Source: Saccharopolyspora galaxeae | Lineage (GTDB): Bacteria; Actinomycetota; Actinomycetes; Mycobacteriales; Pseudonocardiaceae | Direction: 5' to 3' | DNA: 64,000 bases | Assembly: GCF_016526145.1 (NCBI RefSeq) | Contig: NZ_JADDUE010000001.1 | Span: 744,001-808,000 of the forward strand | Part shown: positions 38,085-46,561 of the stretch, piece after piece | Layout: each line of letters begins with the position of its first letter | Numbering within the stretch: position 1 is the stretch's first letter | Made by a program: the position numbers and the translations under genes | Notes under the pieces: model-generated | The model's database searches: none | Told to the model about the DNA's origin: nothing | The model's input: only the letters and a program-made list of their open reading frames with translations

Positions 38085-38981
38085 ATGTCCGCGAGCACGC
38101 CTTTGGTGGCGTTGGACGGGGTGACCACGGCGAACGGGGTGTCCGTGGACTCCGCTGCCACCGAGGTGAACGGTGGTCCCGTTGCGGGACGGGAACTGCC
38201 GGTGCGGGCGGAACTCGCCACCGTGCTGCCATGGCCGGGCCTGCGCCGTGGCAGCACGGTGGCGGTGCAGGACTCGACCGCGCTGCTGCTGGCCTTGCTG
38301 TCCGAGGCGACTTCGGCGGGGTCGTGGGCGGCCGTGGTGGGATTGCCCGGCCTCGGCCTGTCCGCGGCGGCCGAGATGGGTGTGGACCTCGACCGGTTGG
38401 CGCTGGTGCCGCAGCCGGGCGGGGACCCGGTTTCGGTGATCGCCGCCCTGCTGGACGGGGTGGACCTGGTCGTGGTCGGACGTCCGGGCCTGCCCGCCGA
38501 CGCCGACGCCCGCCGGTTGTCCGCCCGCGCGCGGCACCGCGGGGCGGTGCTGCTGCCGTTCGGTCCCTGGCCGGGGGCGGAGGTGCGGCTGGACTGCACG
38601 CAGGCGCGCTGGCGCGGCCTCGGGCAGGGGCACGGGCACCTGCGCGAGCGGGAGATAACCGTGCGCGCGGGCGGGCGCGGGGCGGCTTCCCGGCCGCGTT
38701 CGTGCAGGCTGCTGCTGCCGGGGCGGAACGGCTCCGCCGCGGAGCGGTTGGACGCGGAGATCCGCGACCTGCCGGACCGCCCCGATTCGCCGGACCGCCC
38801 CGATTCGCCGGAGCGGCGGCCCGGCAGGAGTGAGCAGCCGGGCTGCTCGGGACTGCCCGGGAGGCAGCACCGTTCGGTCGCGCCGGATCGGCGGCTTCCG
38901 GACCGTGCGGGTTCGCCGGATTCCGCCGCGCAGGGTCGGCCTCCGCTGCACTCGGTACCGGAGGACGACCATGCCGGGTGA
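38085..38981 (+). CDS. imuA': ImuA' mutasome accessory protein (RecA-like fold)
   Basis: 298 residues. The core (PVRAELATVLPWPGLRRGSTVAVQDSTALLLALLS, then VVGLPGLGLSAAAEMGVDLDRLALVP and DLVVVGRPGLPADADARRLSARARH) matches the ImuA/SulA-like RecA-related fold. The Walker A loop is degenerate, so ATPase activity is doubtful. The C-terminal 90 residues are Arg/Pro/Ser rich with an 18-bp duplication encoding DRPDSP; in mycobacteria this tail binds ImuB. ATG at 38085 has GGGGAGG 6 nt upstream. It overlaps imuB by 11 bp. It is the first gene after the LexA box. Confidence 0.88.
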   Translation: MSASTPLVALDGVTTANGVSVDSAATEVNGGPVAGRELPVRAELATVLPWPGLRRGSTVAVQDSTALLLALLSEATSAGSWAAVVGLPGLGLSAAAEMGVDLDRLALVPQPGGDPVSVIAALLDGVDLVVVGRPGLPADADARRLSARARHRGAVLLPFGPWPGAEVRLDCTQARWRGLGQGHGHLREREITVRAGGRGAASRPRSCRLLLPGRNGSAAERLDAEIRDLPDRPDSPDRPDSPERRPGRSEQPGCSGLPGRQHRSVAPDRRLPDRAGSPDSAAQGRPPLHSVPEDDHAG

Positions 38982-41037
38982 GGACTTCGCGGCCGGCGCG
39001 CCCGTGCGCAGGCTCGTGGTGTGGTGCCCGGACTGGCCGGTGGTGGCGGCGACCACGGCCTGCGGGTTCGGGTCGCAGGCGGCGGCCGCGGTGTTCACCG
39101 CGAACCGGGTGCTGGCCTGTTCCGAAGCGGCGCGCGCCGCCGGGGTGCGCCGGGGGATGCGGCGCCGGGAAGCGCAGGGCAGATGCCCGGAACTCGCGGT
39201 GTGCGAACACGACCCGGACCGGGACGCGCGGCTTTTCGAGCCGGTGGTGGCCGCTGTGGAGGCGTTGATCCCGGGGGTGGAGATCGTGCGCCCGGGGCTG
39301 CTGGCCATGCCTGCGCGGGGTCCGGCGCGCTACTTCGGCGCGGAGGGGACCGCCGCCGAGCGGATCGTCGACCAGGTCGACGCGCATACCGGCGTGGAGT
39401 GCCAGGTGGGCGCGGCGGACGGGTTGTTCGCCGGGGAGCTCGCGGCGCGGCGGGGCGTGCTGGTGCCGCCGGGCGGAAGTCCGGAGTTCCTCGCGCCGCT
39501 GGGCATCGGCGAGGTCGATCAGCCCGCGCAGCAGGCCGCGGACCGGGCTGACCTGGTGGATCTGCTGCGACGACTGGGGATTCGGACGCTCGGCGAGTTC
39601 GCCGCGCTGACCCCCGCGGACGTCTCCACCCGGTTCGGCGGTGACGCGCTGCTGGCGCACCGCGCCGCGCGAGGTGCGGAGGAGCGCCCGCCGGACCGCC
39701 GCACGCCGCCGCCGGACCTGGTGGTCGAGGAACACCTGGACCCGCCGGTGGAGCGGGTGGACGCCGCCGCGTTCGCGGCCCGCGGGCTGGCCGAACGGCT
39801 GCACGTGCTGCTGAGCGAACGCGGCGTCGGCTGCACCCGCCTGGGCATCTCGGCCCGCACCGAACACGGCGAGCGGCTGCACCGCGTGTGGCGGTGCGCG
39901 GAGCCGCTGAGCCCGGCGGGCACGGTGGACCGGGTGCGCTGGCAGTTGGACGGCTGGCTCAGCGGCCGAGGCGAGCAGCGCCCCACCGCCGGGGTGTCCG
40001 TGCTGTCGCTGCACCCGGAGGAAGTCGTGGGCGCGGGCGGGCTCCAGCTCGACCTGATGCGTTCGGCCACCGGCGAGGCGGACTCCCGCGCGGGCCGCGC
40101 GTTCGTGCGCGTGCAGGGCATGATCGGCCCGGATCGGGTGCTGGTGGGCGCGCCCGCGGGCGGCCGGGACGTGCGGGACCTGGTGACCCTCGTGCCGTGG
40201 GGCGACGAGCGCAGTCCGCGGCGAGCACCGGACCGGCCCTGGCCCGGCCGGATCCCGGCACCGTCGCCTTCGGTGGTTCCCGGGCAGCCGTGGCCGGCGA
40301 CGGTGCTCGACGCCGACGGCGAGCCGGTGTCGCTCACTGCCCGCTTCGGGTTGTCGGCCGAGCCGCACCGGGTCGTCGTGCACGGCCGTTCCCGCACCGT
40401 GGCCGCCTGGGCGGGCCCTTGGCCGCTCCAGGAGCGCTGGTGGACCACCCCCGGAGTGAAGGCCCGATCTTCCGGGGCCAACGGGTCGTTCGCTCCGGAG
40501 GGAGCCGGACCGGACGGGTGGCGCCCGGGTGCGTCGGTTCGGTGGTCGCCGGGAGAGGTGGCGCCGGACGGCGAAGGCGGTTTCGGGGTGAACGGACCGT
40601 TCGGGACCAACGGGTCGTTCGCTCCGGAAGGCTCGGGTGCCGAGGGCGCGGGATCGGGGCTGCCCGGGGTGGCGCGGATGCAGGTCGTGCTCGCGGCGGA
40701 GCGGGAAGCCGGGCGGGGAACCGACGAACAAGGAACCACTGGCCAGGGCACCACTGGCCAGGGCGGCACTGGGCAGGGCGGCACCGCCCGAGGAATCACC
40801 GGGCGGGGCGGCACTGTTCGAGGAATCACCGGGCAGGGCGCCACCAACCGAGGAGTCACCGGACGGAGCACCACCGACCGAGGAGCCACCGGGCGGAGCA
40901 CCATTGGCCAAGGAACCGCTGGGCAGGCCACCACCGGCCAGGAATCCGCCGAGCCGGACCCGGACGACCCCGGCGAGGTCGCGCTGCTGCTGGTGCGCGA
41001 GAACGGCGCGTGGTGGGTGCAGGGGGTGTACCGGTGA
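38971..41037 (+). CDS. imuB: ImuB, catalytically inactive Y-family polymerase scaffold
   Basis: 688 residues, longer than usual. The palm/fingers region begins LVVWCPDWPVVAATTACG and lacks the normal catalytic acidic set. The helix-hairpin-helix reads LLRRLGIRTLGEFAAL. Q359-L-D-L-M is a clamp-binding motif. The ImuB-specific C-terminal domain is interrupted twice. A linker (about 490-570) holds two copies of NGSFAPEG; residues 583-657 are fifteen tandem pentapeptides of the form G-x-T-G-Q/R. The final strand ALLLVRENGAWWVQGVYR closes the domain. ATG has GGAGG 6 nt upstream. It bridges ImuA', the beta clamp and DnaE2. Confidence 0.92.
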   Translation: MPGEDFAAGAPVRRLVVWCPDWPVVAATTACGFGSQAAAAVFTANRVLACSEAARAAGVRRGMRRREAQGRCPELAVCEHDPDRDARLFEPVVAAVEALIPGVEIVRPGLLAMPARGPARYFGAEGTAAERIVDQVDAHTGVECQVGAADGLFAGELAARRGVLVPPGGSPEFLAPLGIGEVDQPAQQAADRADLVDLLRRLGIRTLGEFAALTPADVSTRFGGDALLAHRAARGAEERPPDRRTPPPDLVVEEHLDPPVERVDAAAFAARGLAERLHVLLSERGVGCTRLGISARTEHGERLHRVWRCAEPLSPAGTVDRVRWQLDGWLSGRGEQRPTAGVSVLSLHPEEVVGAGGLQLDLMRSATGEADSRAGRAFVRVQGMIGPDRVLVGAPAGGRDVRDLVTLVPWGDERSPRRAPDRPWPGRIPAPSPSVVPGQPWPATVLDADGEPVSLTARFGLSAEPHRVVVHGRSRTVAAWAGPWPLQERWWTTPGVKARSSGANGSFAPEGAGPDGWRPGASVRWSPGEVAPDGEGGFGVNGPFGTNGSFAPEGSGAEGAGSGLPGVARMQVVLAAEREAGRGTDEQGTTGQGTTGQGGTGQGGTARGITGRGGTVRGITGQGATNRGVTGRSTTDRGATGRSTIGQGTAGQATTGQESAEPDPDDPGEVALLLVRENGAWWVQGVYR
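40717..40941 (+). repeat. 15-bp tandem repeat array inside imuB
   Basis: Fifteen consecutive 15-bp units encode degenerate G-[TGIAV]-T-G-[QR] pentapeptides (first units GTTGQ, GTTGQ, GGTGQ). Units near the 5' end are nearly identical in DNA (ACCACTGGCCAGGGC), while later ones have drifted. The array is in frame throughout. Confidence 0.9.
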
Positions 41038-44000
41038 GCTGGTTCAACCCCCGCCAGACCTGGTCGGAACTGGAACAGGCGCTGTCCGGCAACGCCCCCC
41101 TGCCAGACGACGTCCTGCCCGGAGACGGCCAGCCAGGAGATGCCCAACCCGAAGACGCCCGGCCCGAAGATGCCCAGCCCGAAGACGCCCCGCCCGGAAA
41201 TCCCCAGCCCCGCAACTCCCTGCCCCGCGACGAGGAACACCCGGGCGACGGCGGCGACAGCCCGGCCTGGACGCGGACCCGCGCGCCGTACACCGCGGGC
41301 ACCGGCCGCGCCCCGTCGGCCGTCCCGTTCGCCGAGCTGCACGCGCACTCGCACTTCAGCTTCCTGGACGGCGCGAGCTACCCGGAGGAGCTGGCCGCAG
41401 AGGCGGCCGAGCTGGGCCTGGAGGCCGTGGCGCTGACCGACCACGACGGCCTGTTCGGTGCCGTGCGATTCGCCGATGCCGCGGCCGAGCACGGCGTGCG
41501 CACCATCTTCGGCGCCGAGCTGAGCCTGCCCCCGCCCGGCGGACGCGCCACCGAGCGCACCGGCGTGCCGGACCCGCCGGACCAGCACCTGCTGGTGCTG
41601 GCCCGCGATCCGGACGGCTACGGCCGGTTGTGCCGCGCGATCAGCACCGGCCAGCTGCGCGGCGAGGAGAAGGGCCGTCCGCAGCACGTGCTGGAAGAGC
41701 TCGCGGCGGAGGCGGCGGGGCACTGGCTGGTGCTGACCGGCTGCCGCAAGGGCGCGGTGCGCTCCGCGCTGACCGAGCGCGGCCCGGCCGCCGCGAAGTC
41801 CGAAGTGGACAGACTGGTGGCGCTGTTCGGCCGGGACAACGTCGCGGTGGAACTCACCGAGCACGGCCTGCCGGAGGACTCCGCCCGCAACGACGAGCTC
41901 TACGAGATCGCCCGCCGCACCGGCGTCCGCGCGGTGGCCACTAACGCCGCGCACCTGGCGAACCCGCGGCGCGGACGGATCGCCTCGGTGCTGGCCGCGA
42001 TCCGGGCCCGCACCAGCCTGGACGAGCTGGACGGCTGGCTGCCCGCATGGGCGGGCGCGTTCCTGCGCTCCGGTGAGGAGATGGCGCAGCGCTTCGCCCG
42101 CTATCCCGGCGCGGTCGAAGCCGCCGCCGAATTGGGCCGCGAGTGCGCCTTCGACCTGAAGCTGGTCGCGCCGCAACTCCCGCCGTTCGACGTGCCGCCC
42201 GGCCGCACCGAGGCCGAGCACCTGCGCGAGCAGACCTACCGGGGCGCGCTGGAGCGCTACGGCCCGCACCATCCGGCCGCCTACGAGCAGCTCGAGCACG
42301 AGCTCGCGGTGATCGAGAAGCTGAACTTCCCCGGCTACTTCCTGGTGGTGCACGACATCGTCCGGTTCTGCCTGGACTCCGGGATCCTGTGCCAGGGCCG
42401 GGGTTCGGCGGCGAATTCGGCGGTGTGCTTCGCGCTGCGCATCACCAATGCGGACCCGGTGCGCTACGGCCTGCTGTTCGAGCGCTTCCTGGCCCCGGAG
42501 CGGGACGGCCCGCCGGACATCGACCTGGACATCGAGTCCGATCGCCGCGAAGAGGTGATCCAGTACGTCTACCGCAAGCACGGCCGCACGCACGCCGCGC
42601 AGGTCGCGAACGTGATCTCGTACCGGCCGAAGTCGGCGGTGCGCGACGTCGCGCGGGCGCTGGGTTTCTCCCCCGGCCAGCAGGACGCCTGGAGCAAGCA
42701 GGTGGAGAGCTGGCACCAGCTGCCCGACGACGGCGAGCTGCCGGACCAGGTCCGCGAGCTGGCGAACGAGCTGATCGGCTTCCCGCGGCACCTGGGCATC
42801 CACTCCGGCGGCATGGTGCTGTGCCACCAGCCGGTCAGCGAGGTGTGTCCGGTGGAGTGGGCGCGGATGCCGGGCCGCACGGTGCTGCAGTGGGACAAGG
42901 ACGACTGCGCGGGCGCGGGCCTGGTGAAGTTCGACCTGCTGGGGCTGGGGATGCTTTCGGTGCTGCACTACGCGATGGACATGGTCGCCGAGCACCACGG
43001 CCGCCACGTCGACCTCGGTGAGCTGGACCTGGAGGACGACGAGGTGTACGCGATGCTGCGCCGCGCCGACGCGATCGGGGTGTTCCAGGTGGAGAGCCGG
43101 GCGCAGCTGGCCACGCTGCCCAGGCTGAAACCGCGGCGGTTCTACGACCTGGTGGTGGAGGTGGCGCTGATCCGCCCCGGCCCGATCCAGGGCGGCTCGG
43201 TGCACCCCTACATCCGCCGCCGCAACGGCGACGAGGACTGGGACTACGAGCATCCGCTGATGGCGGGCGCGCTGGCGAAGACCCTGGGCGTGCCGCTGTT
43301 CCAGGAGCAGCTGATGCAGCTGGCGGTGGACGTGGCCGGGTTCTCCGCGGCGGAGTCCGACGAGTTGCGCCGGGCGATGGGCGCGAAGCGCTCCACCGCG
43401 CGGATGGCGCGGCTGCGCAGCCGGTTGTTCGAGGGCATGGCGGCCAACGGCATCTCAGGTGAGCTGGCCGAGCAGGTGTACGCGAAGCTGCTGGCGTTCG
43501 CGAACTACGGCTTCCCGGAAAGCCACGCGCTGAGCTTCGCGACGCTGGTGTTCGCCAGCTCCTGGTTCAAGCGCTACTACCCGGCGGCGTTCTGCGCGGC
43601 GTTGATCAAGGCGCAGCCGATGGGCTTCTACTCGCCGCAGTCGCTGGCCGCGGACGCCCGCAGGCACGGCGTGCGGGTGTCCGGCCCGGACATCAACGCC
43701 AGCCGGGTGCACGCCGACCTGGAGCCCGACGCGGAATCCACCGGCGGTGCGGCGGTGCGGCTGGGTCTGTCGTCGGTGCGCACGCTCGGCGATGACCTGG
43801 CCGAGCAGCTGGCCGCCGAACGCGCCGAACGCGGCGCGTACTCGTCGATGACCGACCTCGCGCGGCGCGTGACGCTGACGGCTCCGCAGATGGAGGCGCT
43901 GGCCACCGCGGGCGCGTTCGGCTGCTTCGGCCTTTCCCGCAGGCAGGCGCTGTGGAACGCGGCGGCGGCCGCGGCCGACCGCCCGGACCGGTTGCCGGAG

Positions 44001-44450
44001 ACCACGGTGGCGGCGCAGGCCCCGTTGCTGCCGGACATGGACGGGGTGGAGCTGGCAGCCGCGGACGTGTGGGCCACCGGGGTTTCGCCGGACAGCTTCC
44101 CGGTGCAGTTCCTGCGGTCCAAATTGGACGAACTCGGCGCGGTGCCGGCCACCGGGCTGTCCGAAGTGGAGCAGGGTGAGCGGGTGCTGGTCGGCGGCGC
44201 GGTGACGCACCGGCAGCGCCCGGCTACCGCCAGCGGTGTCACGTTCCTGAACCTGGAGGACGAAACCGGGATGATCAACGTGGTGTGCACGGCCGGGCTG
44301 TGGGCGCGCTACCGCAAGGTGGGCCGCACCAGCTCGGCGCTGCTGGTGCGCGGCACCGTCGAGCGCGCCGAGGGGGTGGTCAACCTGCGCGCGGACCGGT
44401 TGCAGCGGCTGGACATGCGGGTGCCGTCCCAATCCCGTGACTTCCAGTGA
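41034..44450 (+). CDS. dnaE2: Error-prone DNA polymerase DnaE2
   Basis: 1138 residues, C-family alpha subunit of the translesion mutasome. The PHP domain (ELHAHSHFSFLDGAS, LTDHDGLFG) begins near residue 100. The palm has PDIDLDIESDRR (near 495) and QWDKDDCAGAGLVKFDLLG; helix-hairpin-helix and C-terminal OB fold (GVTFLNLEDETGMINVV) are present. The N-terminus carries an extra low-complexity segment (about residues 22-75) made of PEDAQ/PEDAR-like repeats. GTG 41034 overlaps the imuB stop (GTGA). With ImuA'/ImuB it performs SOS mutagenesis. Confidence 0.96.
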   Translation: MSWFNPRQTWSELEQALSGNAPLPDDVLPGDGQPGDAQPEDARPEDAQPEDAPPGNPQPRNSLPRDEEHPGDGGDSPAWTRTRAPYTAGTGRAPSAVPFAELHAHSHFSFLDGASYPEELAAEAAELGLEAVALTDHDGLFGAVRFADAAAEHGVRTIFGAELSLPPPGGRATERTGVPDPPDQHLLVLARDPDGYGRLCRAISTGQLRGEEKGRPQHVLEELAAEAAGHWLVLTGCRKGAVRSALTERGPAAAKSEVDRLVALFGRDNVAVELTEHGLPEDSARNDELYEIARRTGVRAVATNAAHLANPRRGRIASVLAAIRARTSLDELDGWLPAWAGAFLRSGEEMAQRFARYPGAVEAAAELGRECAFDLKLVAPQLPPFDVPPGRTEAEHLREQTYRGALERYGPHHPAAYEQLEHELAVIEKLNFPGYFLVVHDIVRFCLDSGILCQGRGSAANSAVCFALRITNADPVRYGLLFERFLAPERDGPPDIDLDIESDRREEVIQYVYRKHGRTHAAQVANVISYRPKSAVRDVARALGFSPGQQDAWSKQVESWHQLPDDGELPDQVRELANELIGFPRHLGIHSGGMVLCHQPVSEVCPVEWARMPGRTVLQWDKDDCAGAGLVKFDLLGLGMLSVLHYAMDMVAEHHGRHVDLGELDLEDDEVYAMLRRADAIGVFQVESRAQLATLPRLKPRRFYDLVVEVALIRPGPIQGGSVHPYIRRRNGDEDWDYEHPLMAGALAKTLGVPLFQEQLMQLAVDVAGFSAAESDELRRAMGAKRSTARMARLRSRLFEGMAANGISGELAEQVYAKLLAFANYGFPESHALSFATLVFASSWFKRYYPAAFCAALIKAQPMGFYSPQSLAADARRHGVRVSGPDINASRVHADLEPDAESTGGAAVRLGLSSVRTLGDDLAEQLAAERAERGAYSSMTDLARRVTLTAPQMEALATAGAFGCFGLSRRQALWNAAAAAADRPDRLPETTVAAQAPLLPDMDGVELAAADVWATGVSPDSFPVQFLRSKLDELGAVPATGLSEVEQGERVLVGGAVTHRQRPATASGVTFLNLEDETGMINVVCTAGLWARYRKVGRTSSALLVRGTVERAEGVVNLRADRLQRLDMRVPSQSRDFQ

Positions 44451-44550
44451 GCCGCTACCGCCGCGAGCGCCGCGAACCCGGCTTTTCGGCCGGCGGGAGG
44501 AACTTTTCGGTTGATCGCCCGTCGTCGGCGAATCAATAACCTCACCGGAC

Positions 44551-45552
44551 ATGACGACTTCTCCGGCCGACGCCACCGTCCCGGTGCGGCGACCGCGCCC
44601 CCGGATCCGCGGATTGGACGCCCTACGCGGGTTCGCGCTGTGCGGCATCCTCGTGAGCAACATCGCGAACAGCATCCTGCACATGCAGCACATCGATCCG
44701 GGTCCGCACGTGCCGCTGGTGCCCGAGCTGCTGCACAGCATCGTGCACCAGCGGTTCTTCCCGATCTTCAGCTTGCTGTTCGGAGTCAGCTTCTGCTTCG
44801 TGCTCGAAGGTGCCGACAACCGCGCGTCGCGGCCGAGGCTGGTGCTGGTCCGGCGGCTGGTCTTCCTGCTGCTGCTCGGGATCGGGCACTCCTTGCTGCA
44901 ACCGGGCGAGGCGTTGTCCGTTTATGCCGCGGCCGGTTTGGTGTTGCTGCTGCCCGCCAGCTGGTTGCCCGCGTGGGCCGTGCTCGCGCTCGGATTCGCC
45001 GTGCTGGCGGTCAATCCGAGCGGGCAGGTCGCCAGCGCAGGTTGCTTGCTGATCGGTTACGCGGTCGGGCGATTCGGCGTGCTGGACACCTTGGAGCGGC
45101 GCGGCCGGCAGCTGGCCGCGGTGCTGGCGATCGGCGCGGCGGTCACGGCCGTCGCCTTGCCGATGCAGTTGAGTGATCCGCTGAACAGCGGTTTCAACAC
45201 CTCGTCCGCGGTGGCCGGGTTGGGGACGGCGCTCGTCTACGTCACCGGTTTCCTGCTGTTGCTGCGCTCTCCGCTGGGTTCGGTGCTCTCGCGGGTGTTC
45301 GAGCCGTTGGGGCGGATGGCGTTGACCCACTACGTGTCCGCGACGCTGCTGGTGCTGCTGGCCGATCAGCTGCTCGCGCTGGACGAATCGCGGAAGTGGG
45401 GCGTCATGTTCGCGTTGGCGGCCGGAATCGCCGTCGTGCAGTGGGTCTTCAGCCGGCTGTGGCTGCGCCGGTTCCGCTACGGGCCGCTGGAGTGGTGCTG
45501 GCGCTGCGTGACCTGGTGGCGCTACGTCCCGAATCTTCGCGTCGCCGCGTGA
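44551..45552 (+). CDS. DUF418 / YeiB-like membrane protein
   Basis: 333 residues with about eight to nine membrane helices. N-terminal RIRGLDALRGFALCGILVSNI and FFPIFSLLFGVSFCF, and the C-terminal DUF418 block (PLGRMALTHYVSATLL...RFRYGPLEWCWRCVTW), identify the family, distantly related to acyltransferase-3 proteins. Function unknown. A TAACCT hexamer ends 8 nt before the ATG, suggesting a leaderless mRNA. It follows dnaE2 by 100 bp but probably has its own promoter. Confidence 0.9.
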   Translation: MTTSPADATVPVRRPRPRIRGLDALRGFALCGILVSNIANSILHMQHIDPGPHVPLVPELLHSIVHQRFFPIFSLLFGVSFCFVLEGADNRASRPRLVLVRRLVFLLLLGIGHSLLQPGEALSVYAAAGLVLLLPASWLPAWAVLALGFAVLAVNPSGQVASAGCLLIGYAVGRFGVLDTLERRGRQLAAVLAIGAAVTAVALPMQLSDPLNSGFNTSSAVAGLGTALVYVTGFLLLLRSPLGSVLSRVFEPLGRMALTHYVSATLLVLLADQLLALDESRKWGVMFALAAGIAVVQWVFSRLWLRRFRYGPLEWCWRCVTWWRYVPNLRVAA

Positions 45553-45591
45553 CGAGCGTGCCGAGCACGGCCGAGCGCTACGGTTGCCGCT

Positions 45592-46500
45592 GTGCCGGAC
45601 GAGATCACCGCAGATCTGATCGCGGAGTTGCTCCGCGAGCAGCACCCCGACTTGGCCGGTTTGCCGCTGGCGCTCGGTGCTCGTGGCTGGGACAACCAGT
45701 TGTGGCGGCTCGGTGACGACCTCGCGGTCCGGCTGCCCTGGGCCACCCAGGAAGCGGACGAGCTGCTGTTCAAGGAGCACGCCGTGCTGCCCGCCATGGC
45801 GCCGCGGCTGCCGTTGCCGATACCTGTTCCGCAGCGGCTGGGCCGCCCGTCCGAGCGGTTCCCGCGTCCGTGGATCGTCACCACCTGGGTCGCCGGTGAA
45901 CCTGCCGACCACGCGCCGGCGACTCGCGGTGCCGAGGCGGCCGATGCGTTGGCGGCTTTCCTGGCGGCCTTGCACCAGCCCGCGCCCGATGACGCGCCTG
46001 CGGGGCGGAGCGGCCGAGGAGGTCCGCTGGCCGACGTCGGCGAAGGCGTCGCACAGCTGTTGAAGGAGACCACCGATCGTGGGTTGATCGCCGAGCCGGA
46101 TGCAGTGCGCGAGGTCTGGGAGGACGCGCTGGCCGCGCCCGGCTGGACGGGTCGGCCGCGGTGGCTGCACGGGGACTTGCACCCGGCGAATCTGCTGACC
46201 AGCAATGGCGAATTCTGCGGCGTGGTCGACTTCGGCGACGTGTGCGCCGGAGATCCGGCCTGCGACCTGGCTGCCTGCTGGATGCTGCTGCCCGACGGGG
46301 TCATCGACCGCTTCCACCGCAGCTACTCGGCCGCCGTCGACGCAGCGACGCTGCGCCGCGCTCGCGGCTGGGCGTTGGTGAAGGCGCTCGTCTGCGCGCT
46401 CGTCGGCGATGCCGGAGTGCACGGCCGTCCGGGTGGAAAGCCGACGTGGGGGCCGCCGGCGGCCGCAGCGCTGCAACGCCTCACCGCGACTCGCCGCTAG
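45592..46500 (+). CDS. APH-family phosphotransferase
   Basis: 302 residues, aminoglycoside/homoserine kinase fold. Brenner motif WLHGDLHPANLL with catalytic Asp and the Mg-binding VVDFGDVCAGDPACDLA are intact, as is the nucleotide loop region ARGWDNQLWRLGDDLAVRLPW. Such proteins in soil actinomycetes act on varied small molecules; resistance cannot be inferred from sequence alone. GTG at 45592 lies 7 nt after TACGGT, so the mRNA is probably leaderless. Convergent with the M20 gene. Confidence 0.88.
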   Translation: MPDEITADLIAELLREQHPDLAGLPLALGARGWDNQLWRLGDDLAVRLPWATQEADELLFKEHAVLPAMAPRLPLPIPVPQRLGRPSERFPRPWIVTTWVAGEPADHAPATRGAEAADALAAFLAALHQPAPDDAPAGRSGRGGPLADVGEGVAQLLKETTDRGLIAEPDAVREVWEDALAAPGWTGRPRWLHGDLHPANLLTSNGEFCGVVDFGDVCAGDPACDLAACWMLLPDGVIDRFHRSYSAAVDAATLRRARGWALVKALVCALVGDAGVHGRPGGKPTWGPPAAAALQRLTATRR

Positions 46501-46561
46501 GAACGATTCCCGTGGCGGTGGAGGAACGGACCTTTCCGCCCGCTGACCCGCGTCGCGCGGT

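Noticed and set aside
40717-40941. CRISPR-like array
   Set aside because: Units are 15 bp, contiguous without unique spacers, and preserve an open frame in imuB. No CRISPR array or cas gene is present in the window.
37669-43253. Minus-strand open frames of more than 1000 codons opposite imuA', imuB and dnaE2
   Set aside because: They are antisense to genes with complete motif sets, are Arg/Pro/His/Ala-rich without recognisable domains, and follow from the high GC content at third codon positions.
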